Of a stretch of 15,380 nucleotides of DNA, positions 14,230 through 15,380 are shown one piece after another. Location: positions 1 through 15,380 of the forward strand of contig JAFGPY010000273.1 in assembly GCA_016935955.1 (NCBI GenBank), written 5' to 3'. The notes beneath the pieces are model-generated. The model was given only the letters and a program-made list of their open reading frames with translations, was not told the origin of the DNA and did not search any database. Within the stretch, counting starts at the first letter, position 1. Each line of letters begins with the position of its first letter. The position numbers were made by a program, and so were the translations under genes. This stretch comes from Planctomycetota bacterium. Its GTDB lineage: Bacteria > Planctomycetota > Phycisphaerae > FEN-1346 > JAACEH01.

Positions 14230-15380
14230 ATGATGGAACGACTGTTCAAGCTGCGGGCCAACGGCACGACGGTCGGACGCGAGGTCCGCGGCGGCATCGT
14301 TACGTTTCTGACGCTGAGCTACATCATCTTCGTGCAGCCGGCCATTCTGCAGAACGCGATTCACGCCCCGCAGAAGCCCGAACCCCTGGCGGCCCTCGCG
14401 CCGGGGCAGGCGGTGCCGCTCGATCTGCAGGAGTTGCAGAGCCAGTACGATGCGGCCATGGCCAAGCACGAGCAGGACGTCAGTAACTTCCGCGACGGCG
14501 TCTTCGTGGCCACGTGCGTGGGCTCGGCCGTGGCCTGCCTGCTGATGGCCCTGTTGGCCAACTACCCGTTCGCCCTGGCCCCGGCCATGGGGCACAACGT
14601 CTTCTTTGCCTTCACGGTCTGCGGTCTGGCCGGCAGTGGCGGATTCGGCCTCACGTGGCAGGAGGCCTTGGCCGCCAACTTCATCAGTGGCGCGGTCTTC
14701 CTGTTGTTGAGCTTCGTCGGTCTGCGGCAAGCGATCATGAACGCCATTCCCGAAGGGCTGAAGTACGCCATCGCCGTGGGCATCGGGTTCCTGATCGCGT
14801 TCGTGGGCCTTCAGTACGGCGGCCTGGTAGTAGACAACTCGGCCGTGCTGGTCGGCCGCGGCAACCTGGCCAGCCCGGTGGCCCTGCTGACGTTGGCGGG
14901 CCTGGCGATCATGTCGGTGCTGTTGGCGTTGCGGGTCCGCGGGGCTTTGCTCTGGGGCATTCTGCTGACGGGGGCGATTGCCGCAGGGCTGACGCTCATG
15001 AATCGCGCCGGCTGGATCGGTCTGCCTTACGATCTGGCGACGTTCGAGACGCGGGCCTGGCCGTCGGGATGGCGGGCCACGTTCGCGGCCTTCGACTTTT
15101 CAAGCCTTGGGTCGCGAGGCCTGGTGGACCTGGTAATCGTCATCTTCATCTTTTTGTTCCTTGACCTGTTCGACACGGTGGGCACGCTGATCGGTGTCGG
15201 CGAGCGGGCGGGAATGCTCGTCGACGGTAAATTGCCGCGCGCCGGGCGGGCCTTGTTCAGCGATGCTGCCGGGACGGTCGTCGGCACGACGTTCGGCACG
15301 AGCACGATCACCAGCTACATCGAGTCTGCGGCCGGTGTGGCCGAGGGCGCCCGGACGGGACTGGCCAACGTGGTGACGGC
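14230..15380 (+). CDS. NCS2-family (AzgA-type) purine/nucleobase permease, 3' truncated
   Basis: An inner-membrane proton-coupled purine transporter of the AzgA/GhxP/PbuG type, with 383 residues visible before the window ends. It starts at ATG 14230 behind GGGGGA (14217-14222) at 7-nt spacing; the adjacent ATG 14233 is also possible. Family landmarks are the first helix (GGIVTFLTLSYIIFVQPAIL, 21-40), NYPFALAPAMGHN (111-123), NAIPEGLKYAIAVGIG, LFDTVGTLIG and GTSTITSYIESAAGVAEGARTG. Two departures stand out. A hydrophilic insert of roughly 45 residues (about 45-88) sits between helices 1 and 2, where relatives have only a few residues. The usual GMGLN of helix 3 is AMGHN. Substrate is probably hypoxanthine, guanine or adenine, but the altered site makes this uncertain. 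It is divergent from the ATPase gene. Confidence 0.92.
   Translation, partial: MMERLFKLRANGTTVGREVRGGIVTFLTLSYIIFVQPAILQNAIHAPQKPEPLAALAPGQAVPLDLQELQSQYDAAMAKHEQDVSNFRDGVFVATCVGSAVACLLMALLANYPFALAPAMGHNVFFAFTVCGLAGSGGFGLTWQEALAANFISGAVFLLLSFVGLRQAIMNAIPEGLKYAIAVGIGFLIAFVGLQYGGLVVDNSAVLVGRGNLASPVALLTLAGLAIMSVLLALRVRGALLWGILLTGAIAAGLTLMNRAGWIGLPYDLATFETRAWPSGWRATFAAFDFSSLGSRGLVDLVIVIFIFLFLDLFDTVGTLIGVGERAGMLVDGKLPRAGRALFSDAAGTVVGTTFGTSTITSYIESAAGVAEGARTGLANVVT

Overview
This is a GC-rich, gene-dense bacterial chromosomal window with high-GC codon usage and Shine-Dalgarno-led genes. The gene set points tentatively to a Planctomycetota-like bacterium, perhaps of the Phycisphaerae type. It includes an ECF sigma factor with an anti-sigma-like partner that lacks the usual zinc motif, a two-domain universal stress protein, large secreted multidomain proteins ending in a carbohydrate-binding-like domain, and a very small zinc-ribbon gene. 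No tRNA, rRNA, CRISPR array, insertion sequence or phage gene is visible, so this looks like ordinary chromosome with a lineage-specific secreted-protein locus in the middle.

Layout, left to right. (1) 1-2007: a small DUF5076-type protein (145-459), then tRNA pseudouridine synthase D (736-2007). Between them lies a short minus-strand stretch (490-642) that reads like a coding remnant. (2) 2141-7814: two very large tandem paralogues, both exported. Each has an N-terminal beta-rich module, a central region resembling a (beta/alpha)8 enzyme, a small beta domain, a helical linker and a C-terminal CBM9/DOMON-like module. A stem-loop terminator follows at 7836-7857. I cannot assign the pair to a named family; they are the best candidate here for an undescribed system, probably glycan-active. 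(3) 7898-10885: a near-consensus promoter drives an ECF sigma factor, an anti-sigma-like membrane protein, a small secreted protein and a tandem-domain universal stress protein. The genes are spaced by 1 nt, a 4-nt overlap and about 40 nt, which suggests one stress-linked operon. (4) 10886-11563: a long, mostly non-coding stretch holding a 51-residue zinc-ribbon gene (11195-11350) followed by stem-loops ending in a T-run. (5) 11564-14230 onward: a Zn/Cd/Pb-exporting P1B-type ATPase on the minus strand, divergent from an AzgA-type (NCS2) nucleobase permease that runs off the right edge.

How they work together. Regions 1 and 5 are housekeeping or homeostasis genes with no obvious link to each other. 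Region 3 is a self-contained signalling unit: the sigma factor is probably held by the membrane partner, with the exported third protein a candidate sensor or effector. The paralogue pair ends in a terminator just before the sigma promoter, so the sequence gives no direct evidence that the sigma factor controls the pair; that remains an open possibility.
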